From Rutpela maculata (taxonomy: Eukaryota > Arthropoda > Insecta > Coleoptera > Cerambycidae), in contig OW386286.2 in NCBI GenBank assembly GCA_936432065.2, positions 82,649,652 to 82,713,651 of the forward strand: 64,000 nucleotides of DNA, given 5' to 3'. Positions within the stretch are counted from its first letter, which is position 1. Each line of letters begins with the position of its first letter. This document shows, piece after piece, positions 12,759 to 23,508 of this stretch. A model generated the notes under the pieces. That model was not told the origin of the DNA and searched no databases. It saw only the letters and a list, made by a program, of their open reading frames with translations. A program made the translations under genes and the position numbers.

Positions 12759-13563
12759 CACTTCTGTGCAATAAAATCCCGTACACTTGAAAAATCAAGT
12801 AATCCAGTTTTTACTAATATTAAGTGATGTGAATCAGTCTTTTTGGAATTTAGATTTTTTATTATCATATAGGTTATAAAAAAGTGTAATTGATTGTGAG
12901 ATGTCATAAGTAAGGTACTTGGAAAAATGTTAATGATTTATTGATTTCGATTTATAAAAAATGTAAAAATTGACGTTGAAAAATTGTGTCCGTGATAAGG
13001 CCAAATTCTGAAAGCTCAAAACATTAAAAAGCGGTTTTCTGCATGGCTGTTCTGCACGTGTCTACCTGTGATAATTTTTCTTCCACATCCAACGGGCGAT
13101 AGACATAATTTAAACAAAACAGAATGCGGGCTTGCTTATGTTCTTCTGTTAATATGGTCTTCTTGGCACTTACACAGTTTTTTAATTCCGATTTTCCTAT
13201 TCTTCGGCTAGCTGTTGATCTTGATGCTGGAAAATTTGTCTACTTCTGTATGAAACGGATTTTCCCTCAAATAGCCAAGGAGCGCTTCATCTTGAGCCAG
13301 ATTTGAACTTCTCAGTCGGCCTGAACCGTCTTTTCTCTTTATGATACCTTCCTCTTCCCACCTTTTCGTCACACTTATAACGGTACTTTTATTTAAGTGA
13401 TAATGGTTAGCAACTGCTCTCTTCAATTTTAGAGAGAATTAGAATTTTTTCATGTTCAGTTAATTTCGACATTTCGAAAATATGACTCTGACACTGACAA
13501 ATAAATACAGAAGGATTTAATATAGCGAAAAATAGGTGTACGGGATTTTATTGCACAGAAGTG
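12759..13563. mobile_element. Tc1-like DNA transposon relic (805 bp)
   Basis: The element is bounded by TA (12757-12758 and 13564-13565) and 26-bp terminal inverted repeats that begin CACTTCTGTGCAATAAAA. Intact Tc1-like elements are about 1.3-1.7 kb, so roughly half is missing. The minus strand encodes broken transposase fragments (separate entry). Family assignment rests on TA duplication, TIRs and the helix-turn-helix sequence. Confidence 0.85.
13040..13472 (-). pseudogene. Tc1-like transposase fragment, frameshifted
   Basis: Starting near 13472 the minus strand reads MSKLTEHEKILILSKIE; a frameshift leads into the frame beginning RAVANHYHLNKSTV, then KRWEEEGIIKRKDGSGRLR and GYLRENPF. This is the N-terminal paired-like helix-turn-helix DNA-binding region of Tc1 transposases, with the typical 'GSGR' linker. 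A later frame gives LTEEHKQARILF, the usual lead-in to the DDE catalytic domain, after which the sequence runs out. The catalytic core is missing, so the protein is dead. Confidence 0.75.
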
Positions 13564-13565
13564 TA

Positions 13566-14940
13566 GATCTCGAGACATTTGTTACGAATTCTCTGGACAG
13601 CCCATCGCACTGACAGCTCGATTTTCTAAGAAATGCGTCCCCAAAAGCGACTCTCCAGCATCGGAGAGATTGTAGAAGAACTCACTACCTTGCGTCTTAG
13701 TGATGCGACACTAATTTATTTAATAAGGGCGCCAGTCGCATTCTGCCTTGTTCTGCCACTCCCAGGCGGGTTCCAGATAAGATCTAACTCGATAGAATAA
13801 GTGTCAAAGCTGCACTGATGTAGATAATTAACGACGCTTCCTCTCGTAAGATTTGAAATTTGGTCTTTCTCTTTGACGGGATTTTACGTATTTACGTAGT
13901 AATAATGGATTTTACGCTTAAATATTTCTCAGATTTTCCCATAAAAAAATCCCTATCGAGCTTCCATAAGGCGACCAGAACGTTGAGTTTCAAACTCATG
14001 GGGTCGTGAGACTCCAATTAACTCAATTTCTGGTCTTCCAAACGAACACCCTCTAAGACTAGCAACAAGTCATAATATCAATAAAAAGCAAAAAGTTCAA
14101 AGAATACCATTTATTTGCTAGGTTCAAAATAAATGCAAAAATCCTATCCAATAAATCATATAATTTGAAGGAGTCGCCTCCCCAACTAAGGCAAGGTAAA
14201 TTTTACCATACAAATGAGAGCGTGCGCTAACAATCGATTTGGTAGAAAAGATTCAAGAAACTTCCTGAGAGTTTAACGCAAGCATTAATATTTGTGAATT
14301 ATGGAAATTATGGCTGACTGAAAATAATATAAAAATATTTTACTAAAACAATTTTGGTTCGCTTGTAATTAGCTTTATGGTTCTCGATTGTGATTATATC
14401 ATTCACAAGAATGGAGTTCAACTAATACATAAGTTTGATAACGTTCGGTCAGCCACACGACTTACTTATCCCCATGCAGGCTCAATAAAGGGAAAATGAC
14501 ACGGCTTCGAGTTCGAGCTACTTTTCGGCAAAACTGGTTTATGACTCATCTACGCACAATGCGGTTTTCTCTATAACTGTATTATTTGGAAGGCCCTGCA
14601 TTTGGCTTTCCTACTATCGCTTTCTATTGATTATCCAACGTACTCGTCCAAATTACGAGCCGCTGGATGAATTCAAACTTGATTTATATGAGAAACGCGC
14701 CTTCGCCACATTTGTCGGTTTCGCCCTTTTTAATGCATTACATCATTTAAATTTTATATTCATTCTTTTGAATGATACCCATAATGACCCATGTATCTTT
14801 ATTTTCATTGCCTTTTATGGAGAATTTAAAAGTTAAAAATAATTTCATAAACGTATATTGTTTATTTTTCCTTGACCAAAAATTATACTATTTATTGTTG
14901 GTACATTTTTCCATGAACATAATATACCTTCAATCTCATG
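13566..14940. other. Unclassified, moderately complex sequence
   Basis: This stretch is less AT-rich than its surroundings. A TGTTACGAATTC at 13574 resembles LTR starts of insect Gypsy elements and is followed by a candidate AATAAG, but no matching 3' end or target duplication was found, so no LTR is called. The 69-codon frame at 14627-14836 has no recognisable domain. Confidence 0.3.
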
Positions 14941-16540
14941 GCCTGTAGTCCATCCGTCAGGTAGTTTTAGATGGAATTAACTCGGGAAGTTTTGATATTT
15001 GGTATAATTCTAGAGACAGATGTCTAGTACTAAGATTCACATTTTCCACAAAGCAAGGACTGCCGCTCGAGCCGCCATATTGGCAAGATGGCCTCCAAAA
15101 ACGGTTTTTTTCAAATATCTCCGTTACCGTACGCTCTACAGTCAAAATACTTATGACCAAAATTAAAGAATAGGAAATTTTCTATAAAAAATGTCATATA
15201 TATGTTTTCTCTAAAATTAACGGTTTAGGTACAGCAGTCGAGTGAAGTTGAAAATATTCGTTTAGTGTCATCTAAAGGCATTTTTTTCATCTCCAATATC
15301 TTCTGAGGAAATTTCGTTTACGTCTGGGAAAGGAGGGTGTTGCGTAAGCCAAACCAACAGCTTTTGCACATCATTATTGTCTCGAATAATACGTGAACTT
15401 CTCATATCCAGATGTTGTTCTGTAGATGCAAAAGAAACGTTGCAAAATCCTTCAATCTCATCCCATATGTTGTGCAAATACACCATTCCCAATTTCCACA
15501 TTATCCGTGATTCCTCGTCCATGAGTAACACCTCTAATAGCTGTCATCATCCTCATTAGCGTTTGTTCAATGGTCATATCTGACTAACAGATCAAAATTT
15601 ATTGGTGTGAATGATTGTGAAAAAGCCGTCTGTTGTAAATTTATTTTACTCATCAAGAGTCATTTTGTCTTTCGAGGATACAATATCTTGCAATTATAAA
15701 TGACAAGATTTTGATGGCCGCTTGCGTGGAAATAAGGCAGCATTTTCTGGGCAGTTTCTAGGTGAAGTTGCCAATTACCCATTATTTCTGCTTCTATAAA
15801 CTGCTTCACCAAAGTTATCATGAGAAAATATTGCACCAACAGTTCAGCGGTAGGTCCATTACTTTCCAGTTTTGCTAGTCCTTCAATTTTTTTAGTGATC
15901 GTTTTAAACAAACCTTGGTGATCCGTTGAGAAGATCGTGGATCTATTCAAATTACAAAGAATGTTTTCCATGGCCAGGCGTTGTTCTTCTGTAAATTCCA
16001 CAGTCTGCAAAATAATATATCCTAGAGCAATGATAACAAAAATAACAGATACGAAACGATGTTATACTTGCACTATGGTCAAAGCATTACAGGTAGACGC
16101 AGCGCAGGTAAGAAGTAGGTAGAATTTCGGTTGAAAGGGTTTGCAAATAATAATCCAAATTAAATTCAATAGCTCTATGTTCTTTTAAAACACATTTAAG
16201 CATATCATATAGGGAAAGTAAAATGAATATGTTTACCTCGACTGTTGTGTCTAAACTATTGATTTTAAAAAAGAACACGTATATAACGTAATTTGTATGG
16301 AATTTGCTCCTTTTTCATTTTTGTAATAACTCTAAAACCCAAGGCAAAGGAGATATTTAAAAAAAACTGTTTTTGGCGGCCATCTTGGCAATATGGCTAC
16401 TCTGGCGGCAGATATTGCTTTCTGCAAAATGTGGATTTTAGTTGTAGATACTTAAATCTACAATCCTGCCAAATTTCAAAACTTCCCGAATTAATTCCTG
16501 GTAAGGCTTTTTATATGACCTGACGGGTGGGCTACTGGAC
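14941..16540. mobile_element. 1.6-kb element with long terminal inverted repeats and a decayed ORF
   Basis: The left end (CTGTAGTCCATCCGTCAGG) faces the right end (CCTGACGGGTGGGCTACTGG). Similarity continues inward for about 200 bp, including GAATTAACTCGGGAAGTTTTG facing AAAACTTCCCGAATTAATTC and GCCATATTGGCAAGATGGC facing GGCCATCTTGGCAATATGG. The middle holds the decayed protein at 16010-15268 (minus). This looks like a DNA transposon with its own, unrecognised, protein rather than a MITE. The superfamily is unknown. Confidence 0.75.
15268..16010 (-). pseudogene. Decayed transposon-borne protein (uncharacterised arthropod repeat family)
   Basis: From 16010 the minus strand reads a 116-residue segment with ELLVQYFLMITLVKQFIEAE, GNWQLHLETAQKMLPYF and HASGHQNL. 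Stops follow, then TIEQTLMRMMTAIRGVTHGRG in another frame (about 15580-15520), then LHNIWDEIEGFCNVSFAST and EQHLDMRSSRIIRDNNDVQK down to 15268. From memory this order (FI.AE..G.W..HL...LPYF.ASGH, then T.EQ.LMR...G.T.GRG, then S.EQH.D...R..RD) matches a large, poorly characterised protein family repeated in arthropod genomes. I cannot name its reaction. At least two frameshifts and several stops make it non-functional. Confidence 0.6.
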
Positions 16541-17740
16541 CAAAACATATTTTCCTAAGTGAAAATTCGGTGTTTCTTCGAATTTTCAGCTGGTTGTGTC
16601 TTATGTCTTAACGAACTCATATCAGTCCTTTTGTGCTACTTTATGGCTCTGAAGCTTTCCAAATTTGTATGTTATGATTGAAAATGCCTTTAAATAAATT
16701 TTAAGTCGAATTTTCATTTTGCCTTCGACTTAGGTCGATTCTGGAAGGTTCTATAACAAGATCACCACTGGAGAGATCACAATAAAGAACGGTTTATAGT
16801 GCAGGAAAAACCAGATGGGAAGAAGCGAAGAAGACGAAGGAGCTGATGGGAAAGAGCTTTGGTGAGGCTGTGCACTTAATAGGAAATCTCTCAGATGGTA
16901 TGATGCCGTTAGACGTACTATATACCAATCGTATGCCAACTGTAATCAGATAACCTAACGTCTGGCAAGACGTTGTGGATAGGAAGAAGACTATTCAAAG
17001 TATTTAATAATGAGGTTTTCGATTTATTCTGCATCTACAAAGCGCAGTAATTTTTTTGTTTCTCTTTCTGGGATTTTCTGTCTTATCTGTATTTTCTTCT
17101 ATTCATTGAAGATGATTCATTATATGAATTACTGTTCCATTTTTTGTGTTTCTCAATTCCAAAGGTTAAATGATGAAATCATAGAAAATAGCTGTTTAGT
17201 TTTCTTTTGTTTGATATCAATATTTATTAATTTCATCTATTTTTTTTTTCAAAAAAATCTTAAAAGAAGAATATATAAGATTTAAAGACCAATACTAGGA
17301 TTCACTAATTTTAGAATTGATGACGTTATCCTAGGTGGTCTTAGTATTGCTGCACACCTGCCTATAAAATAAAATAGAAATACCCCAAACTTGTTTTACT
17401 GGGGAACACACACGGGATGATATGGGCGCTCTGCTACTTCAATAGAAAGTTTTTAGGGATGATAAGGGCTAATAGGGGAGGGTAATTGAGAACCTATATG
17501 ATCGTATGTACTATTATACAAAGTATTAGAGATTTTGAGATATCTGCCTTTACATAATTTTGCTAATTATTGAAATTTCTGTTAGTAACAATATCATACT
17601 GTCGAAAGGTTTTATTCATGTTAATTATATATATTTGTTTATTCTTCAATGAGCAGGTACTTCAAGGCAATGAAAAAAAGAGTTCGAAATGGGATTATAA
17701 ATAATTTTGCATATAACTTAAAATGCTTGGGTGCGTTTCA
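16541..17740. other. Intergenic, weak repeat traces
   Basis: The part 16740-16990 has the look of a decayed LINE 3' coding end (PDGKKRRRRR-like run on the plus strand) but is too broken to call. A short inverted pair at about 17285-17336 (AGACCA...AGGAT facing ATCCT...TGGTCT) is a small hairpin. The 91-codon plus frame at 17010-17285 is low-complexity Phe/Ile-rich sequence and not credible as a gene. Confidence 0.4.
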
Positions 17741-18077
17741 TCAAAGGATGAGTGCCCACAACATAAAAAAAAGCCCCTAAACGTGCTAACACTTTGTTAC
17801 TGATATATGTTATGTTTTATTAAGAGATTAATAAAATATGTAAATATAAAGTATATCAGCGCCGCGCTCGTAGTTAAATCATGACGAGAATAAGGAGAAA
17901 TCAATTTCTAGTTATTTTTCGTTATTCTCGTCATATTTTAGCTATGAGCGCAACGTTGATACACTTTTATATTTACATATTTCATTAATCTCTTAATAAT
18001 ACATAACATATATCAGTAACAAAGGTTTGGCACGTTCAGGGGAATTTTTCCTATGTTGTGGACACCCATCCTTTGAA
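17741..18077. repeat. 337-bp foldback MITE
   Basis: The ends are TCAAAGGATG and CATCCTTTGA, and the arms pair almost throughout: GTTACTGATATATGTTATG (17799) faces CATAACATATATCAGTAAC (18003), and GACGAGAATAA faces TTATTCTCGTC at the centre near 17885 and 17925. The whole unit can fold into one hairpin with a loop of about 30 bases. It has no coding capacity. Confidence 0.8.
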
Positions 18078-18158
18078 ATTAAAGGACATTTTCTCAAAAA
18101 TACACTGTTTTGTGTCTGTTATATTATGATGTTTAGAATTAATAAAGCAAAGAAATAA

Positions 18159-18420
18159 TTAAGAACAATTCAATACTTTTTGATGTCCAAAATGTGAACT
18201 ATCATTTCTAATACATTCACGTGCTCTTCTCACTTTATTGGTGATGACGCCTAATCTTATGTCTCCCTTAATTCTTGCACCTGCTTCATTAATTCTTCTG
18301 ACGAGATGATCGCAGTCAGTTATTTCAACTTCATAAATAAATTCTTTCATTCATCAGGTGTCAAGTCTGGAGACGTTGCTGGTCGCAACATACAAAAATG
18401 CCGATATTTCAAAATCTATG
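18159..18420 (-). pseudogene. C-terminal fragment of a mariner-like transposase
   Basis: On the minus strand near 18400 the sequence reads RPATSPDLTPD, matching the 'W..RSPDLTP.DFFLWG' motif that holds the last catalytic region of insect mariner-superfamily transposases. It then changes frame into MKEFIYEVEITDCDHLVRRI and VRRARECIRNDSSHFGH, equivalent to the usual C-terminal 'R....CI...G.HFE' end. The DFFLWG part is deleted and the frames are broken, so this is a dead remnant. No TIRs were identified. Confidence 0.6.
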
Positions 18421-18891
18421 ATACTTTGTATAATGGTATATGTGGTGATATAGATTCTAAAGGACCTCCTCTCTCACTTTATTGAAACTTTCTAACGATG
18501 TACCAAACATCAAGAATTCACGTCACTGAGTAAATATGTAATAACGTACTAAACTTGAATTGAAATTTGAATGATTTTAGTCCAGCTGGGTAGGAGTGTA
18601 GACCTGATGCATTCGAAGAAAAATTCCAAGTTAAAAGCGATATTGCAAAGACATATTTTCAAACCAATTGTCATTGATCACTTTGTTGTACCTAGAGATT
18701 AAACAACTTGGGATACAAACACAGAAAAATTGAATATGTGCATTGCTTAATTTTAAATAATTGACATGTGTTATGCTTATTTATAGATACCTACTGTTTA
18801 AATTGATTTATTAATTTAAGAACCAAACAGATTTTTGTATGGGTTTTGTCGTCTTCAGTGAAGTTGAAGTATCGCAGATAATTCTCCTTGA
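18421..18891. other. Intergenic DNA left of the SINE cluster
   Basis: No gene is seen. The last part (18857-18891) is duplicated at 19371-19405 as part of the rearrangement described in the findings. Confidence 0.5.
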
Positions 18892-18902
18892 ATACTAATA
18901 CG

Positions 18903-19288
18903 GGGGCGAGCGTAGAGGCGACTTCAATGTGAATATCAGTCGATATTCCGTTGAAGCAACGTCGAGCGCGGTTAGTACTTGGATGGGCGACCCACCTATC
19001 TTGGGAAATACAGCATTCTCGCCCCACCTTCTAGAGGCTTGTATATCAGTGTATACTCGGAAGTTACGTAATTTCAGACGAGGATTACGTAGTGGATATA
19101 CCATCCTTCGGAGGGGATGTAAAGCAGGCGGTCCCTTGTCTATTAAATGTTAGGCAAGTAAAAGATCCCTACTCTTCTTAAGGGAAGCGGTTCGGCAAAA
19201 TTTCCAGGTTGGGGGTAGCTCGTCTCCTGGCGTCGGTGATAGGCCCTGGTAGCGGAAATAGGCCGACGTTAAATAGTTAAAAAAAAAA
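18903..19288 (+). mobile_element. 5S rRNA-derived SINE, copy 1
   Basis: The first 120 bases are 5S rRNA-like: the ends GGGGCGAG and CTCGCCCC would pair as 5S helix I, and the interior keeps AAGCAACGTCGAGCGCGG (A-box region), GGTTAGTACTTGGATGGGCG (intermediate element) and CTTGGGAAATAC (C-box region), the type 1 RNA polymerase III internal promoter. A 260-bp unrelated body follows, ending in AATAGTT and a run of A. A target-type sequence ATACTAATACG lies at 18892-18902 on the 5' side, but the 3' flank does not carry it; it carries instead 82 bp that belong beside copy 3. This matches the SINE3 (5S-headed) class. Confidence 0.85.
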
Positions 19289-19370
19289 CTCTGTGTTTAA
19301 TTTCAAATTAATAGCACCCGATAGCTATATAACAACCATGTTAAAGTTAAAATCAGCAACTCGTCAGCAA
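19289..19370. repeat. 82-bp displaced flank, inverted copy of 20552-20633
   Basis: This spacer between SINE copies 1 and 2 is the reverse complement of 20552-20633 (the sequence beside SINE copy 3) with a single visible difference (GTGTTTA against GTATTTA). It ends abruptly at 19370, where a second copy of the 18857-18891 left flank begins. Confidence 0.85.
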
Positions 19371-19416
19371 AGTGAAGTTGAAGTATCGCAGATAATTGTC
19401 CTTGAATACTAATACG

Positions 19417-19800
19417 GGGGCGAGCGTAGAGGCGACTTCAATGTGAATATCAGTCGATATTCCGTTGAAGCAACGTCGAGCGCGGTTAGTACTTGGATGG
19501 GCGACCCACCTATCTTGGGAAATACAGCGTTCTCGCCCCACCTTCTAGAGGCTTGTATATCAGTGTATACTCGGAAGTTACGTAATTTCAGACGAGGATT
19601 ACGTAGTGGATATACCATCCTTCGGAGGAGATGTAAAGCAGGCGGTCCCTTGTCTATTAAATGTTAGGCAAGTAAAAGATCCCTACTCTTCTTAAGGGAA
19701 GAGGTTCGGCAAAATTTCCAGGTTGGGGGTAGCTCGTCTCCTGGCGTCGGTGATAGGCCCTGGTAGCGGAAATAGGCCGACGTTAAATAGTTAAAAAAAA
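19417..19800 (+). mobile_element. 5S rRNA-derived SINE, copy 2
   Basis: This is a 384-bp copy nearly identical to copy 1, with the same 5S-like head and body and a run of A at the end. It is flanked on both sides by the 11-bp duplication ATACTAATACG (19406-19416 and 19801-19811), the mark of LINE-driven retroposition. The distance to copy 1 is exactly 514 bp for every shared position, so copies 1 and 2 form a tandem duplication rather than two insertions. Confidence 0.88.
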
Positions 19801-19811
19801 ATACTAATACG

Positions 19812-20551
19812 TGAGTTATTGATTTCAATTGTAATTTGGGTACTGTCGAATTACTAATACAAAATATAGAAAAATAACTTCATTACGTATATAGGTCGCA
19901 GATATTTATTTACTATTTACATTTGTTTATATTTTTACTAAGAGTCATCACGGTAAAAATTCTCATTGAATATTAATTCTGAATAGAAATGAATCATGCT
20001 GACCTATATTATTTTGTTGCTGTGATTCAATATACTCGTCATATTTTGGACAGGTCGAAACATTGGTTATTTTTAAAACTGTATTCTTGTTTTTATATTG
20101 TAATGTTTGGCACTTATATTGTCTTTATGTATTAAAACAGTTAATGGAATAAGTAAATTTCTTTAAAGTAATGTAACTTTACTTTAAAGATTATAGGCAC
20201 TTTCTTCATATAGATGCTTCGTCGTACAATTAACTGATATTAAATTTATTCCTATATTATAGTCTATGGGCTCGTGACATTTTTGGCATATGATCTGATG
20301 TTATTTCATACTATACAGGTATCGTACTGAGTACACTGGTATGTTAACTTGTCCAAAAAAATCTATGTGTTAAGCCCCCTTGCCGCTGCGTTATCAATTG
20401 ACAGCGCTGCAATGTAGTAAAAAAGGGTGTACTATATCATGTGATGATGGGAATAAATGCAACTGTATTATGTAATTTGATTTTGCAATCTTGATTTATT
20501 TTGTTCATTACGATCCTCTGAATAAGAAAATATCATAGGCAGATGTATGCG
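19812..20551. other. Intergenic DNA between SINE copies
   Basis: AT-rich sequence without a recognised gene or repeat. The TAAAGTAATGTAACTTTACTTTA hairpin near 20164-20187 is a short local palindrome. Confidence 0.5.
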
Positions 20552-20633
20552 TTGCTGACGAGTTGCTGATTTTAACTTTAACATGGTTGTTATATAGCTA
20601 TCGGGTGCTATTAATTTGAAATTAAATACAGAG

Positions 20634-21006
20634 TTTTTTTTTTAACTATTTAACGTCGGCCTATTTCCTATACCAGGGCCTATCACCGACGCCAGGAGAC
20701 GAGCTACCCCCAACCTGAAAATTTTGCCGAACCTCTTCCCTTAAGAAGAGTAGGGATCTTTTACTTGCCTAACATTTAATAGACAAAGGATCGCCTGCTT
20801 TATATCCCCTCCGAAGGATGGTATATCCACTACGTAATCGTCGTCTGAAATTACGTAACTTCCGCGTATACACTGATATACAAGCCGCTAGAAGGTGGGA
20901 CGAGAAAGCTGTATTTCCCAAGATGGGTCACCCATCCAAGTACTAACCGCGCTCGACGTTGCTTCAACGGAACATCGACTGATATTGTCGCCTCTACGCT
21001 CGCCCC
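20634..21006 (-). mobile_element. 5S rRNA-derived SINE, copy 3 (inverted)
   Basis: This copy runs from 21006 (5S head) to 20634 (A tail, seen as a T run). It lacks 9 bases in the head relative to the other copies and has several private substitutions. Flanks TAAATACAGAG (20623-20633) and TAAATACAAAG (21007-21017) form an 11-bp target duplication with one mismatch, so it is an independent insertion at its original site. Its 3' flank is the source of the 82 bp found after copy 1. Confidence 0.87.
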
Positions 21007-21182
21007 TAAATACAAAGTTATTACAAAAGAAATAGACACTTTTGACGTTTTATTAATCCAAAACTAATAATGAATTAATTTGTTTACACAGTTTTATAAA
21101 GTAATTCTTAAAGTTTACTTTGGTAATTCGCAAGTATTCAATATGTGCTCCTTGTGTCACACAGTACATATTAAGATGATAG

Positions 21183-21298
21183 TCTATACTATAAGCAAAA
21201 AATGTAAACAGTGGGGCGGCACGTGCTTTAGGATGCGTGTGGCACTGCGCACGGATCGCATTCCTTCACACTTTTTCCTTGCTTATAGTATAGTTCAT
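21183..21298. repeat. Short MITE inside a transposase relic
   Basis: Inverted ends CTATACTATAAGCAA and TTGCTTATAGTATAG bound about 115 bp of relatively GC-rich sequence. It sits at the point where the mariner-like transposase reading of 22090-21300 stops, so it probably inserted into or next to that relic. Confidence 0.65.
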
Positions 21299-22090
21299 TT
21301 CAAACCCTCTGTAAAATATCTGCATTGACACTTTCCATAATTCTCGTGATGCGTTGTCTCAGCTCATCTAAATCATTAGTAAACGGAGGGACGTAAACCT
21401 TGTCTTTCACAAATCCCCCAAAAAAAAGTCGCACGGCGTAAGAGCGGGACTCCTTGGTGACCACCATTCTGGAGCACGGTTATCATTTGTTGCACGACCA
21501 ATCCAGCGCTGTGGAATTCCAGATATTTTCTAGTCGGATGCTAGTGCGCGGTGCCCCATTCTGTTAGAAGATGAAGTTCCTCCAATCCTCATGCAGTTGA
21601 AACATCAACCAGTTGATCAATATTTGATAATGTGTTACTGTTACTGTGTCTTCTGCAAAGAAGAAGGGGGACCATACACCTTTGTGCGGGATTCAACACA
21701 TTTACTTTTGGAGAATCCCTCACATAATCCCTACTATCACTCTCGGACGTTTAGTCTCCATATTCGGATGTTTTTGTTTATTCACTTTGCCATTTGTATG
21801 AGAAGTTGATTCATCACTGAAAATTATACGCTCGCAAAAACTATCTTCTTCTTCATTATGTTGCAGCATTTCACAGCAGAAATTTCGTTTCATCTTTTCC
21901 CCTTCACGTAGATGCTGTAATAACTGCAATATTTTACAAGGCACCAGTTTCAGTGGTTTATGTAAAATCACACAGTTTTGTGGAATTTGTAGTCCAAACT
22001 CGCACGTGTTGTTGACTTTTGTGGACTTCGTTGGACACATTTCACTGTATCTTCTGATACGCGAAGCTCTCCCGAACTTTTGCCTTTACA
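21299..22090 (-). pseudogene. Mariner-superfamily transposase relic
   Basis: On the minus strand, pieces in three frames line up in the order expected for a common insect mariner-like transposase: SSGELRVSEDTV and PTKST (helix-turn-helix part, about 22090-22020), HKPLKLVPCKILQLLQHL, then EEEDSFCERIIFSDEST (first catalytic Asp, about 21840), VNKQKHPNM, FQQNGAP (about 21560, in place of the usual '.Q.DGAP', so the second Asp appears lost), and VKDKVYVPPFTNDLDELRQR near 21390. Frameshifts and stops rule out activity. The left end is broken at the short MITE. Confidence 0.75.
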
Positions 22091-23508
22091 TAAACACCCT
22101 ATTGTTTAAATTTTTTTGTACCAATAGTAGATAAACTGTCTAGCAGATGGTGGTTTTCTAAAATGTGTTAGAAAATGACGTTGGAGACCAATGGCGGAGT
22201 TCGTTTTGGCAAATTTAAACACACAATAGAATTCTTCGCAGCATTTGCAGCCATCTTGGCAAAAAATAGTATCCAAAGACAGACTAATAAAAGGAAAAAA
22301 ATTAATCATAAAATGAAGAAAAGGAAACATGCCTGTTTACAATAGAATGTTAACATCACACCATTAGATTTAGCAAGTTATCTTTGCCCTTGAAACTAGA
22401 AGAAGAAAATTCATGATAATTATTTGTTAGAAAATACTTAATACTTGCAGTCGCATTTTACGTCGCATAACCATAAGAATACCCAGTAAACAAACCAGAC
22501 TAGTACAGTTTTTTATATACCCCCACTTACTACAAACATTTCATCGCCCCTGGTTACCATTTTAAAAGTCACAAATAATGAATGCATTTATGATGTCTAA
22601 GTTAGATTTTTCCCTCTCCTCCAAAAAGTTTAATCAGCTATTTAACAGTTTTCTTTTAAATTTAGATTGAATTATATCTCCTCGTCTCCTGATTAGATGT
22701 GTTATTTATTTTACTTGTCACTCCTTGATAAATCCTTCTCCCACAAAATTTAAAATTTAAATTTTAAAATATATTTAAATGTTATTATTGTACGTTTAAG
22801 CTTTGAAGCTCAAATATTATTATAATTTATGTAATTGTTATTATTATATTTAATTTAATTTATTATTTAATGTACCTATCTAAGATGTTACTATATTTCT
22901 CTTGTAATTAGATTTATCTATTTGAGAAATAAGTAAATAAATAAATAAATACGGTTAAGCATGTTTTGTTATAAATTTTAATTTTTTTTATAAATGTGTT
23001 CTTTTTTATAAATGTGTCCTTGGAATAAGTCCAAGGCCTTCGGCGAAAATCTGAAGAATTGTTATAGCTAAGTACGTGCACAGGATGTCTGCCTTGCGTA
23101 TATCCTTGGTTCAATCATCTAGCCCTGAGCTTTTTTTCTCCCCACTTTAGAGCGCCGTCTATTGACAACGCAGCTACACCATTCTGACAGAAGTTGTGAT
23201 TATTGTTCTTTGCAACGTAATAAAAACTGATAACGTCTACCAGTCTACCGTCTACATTATATAAATTTTAAAAGAAATTAATTATTTTTTAATGCAGAAC
23301 TAAGGACTTCTGCCGCATATATAGTTGGTTTTTCAACAGTACAGCAAAAGTTTTCCATCCTGTTGTAGAATTTTCAAGAATAAATATAAATATTTGTAAT
23401 GACTGTTTTTATAGTTTTAAATATATAAAGCTTGATTTAATGAAAGTTTGTTAATTTGTTTTTGAACTAATTAATTTATCTATTTGGGGCAATATTGCAT
23501 CTATAATA
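22091..23508. other. AT-rich intergenic DNA with an (AAAT)n tail
   Basis: A run of AAAT/TAAA units at 22927-22951 follows 200 bp of very AT-rich sequence and may be the 3' end of an unidentified retroposon. A 74-codon minus frame (22330-22106) has no recognised domain. No gene is called. Confidence 0.45.

Noticed and set aside
13574..14100. LTR starting TGTTACGAATTC
   Set aside because: No matching 3' end, no target duplication and no second copy were found in the window.
17010..17285. 91-codon ORF as a small membrane protein
   Set aside because: Phe/Ile/Leu-rich low complexity in AT-rich DNA; no start context, no conservation signal.
18903..19022. Functional 5S rRNA genes
   Set aside because: The match covers promoter elements and ends but has many changes, is fused to a SINE body with A tail, and is flanked by target duplications.
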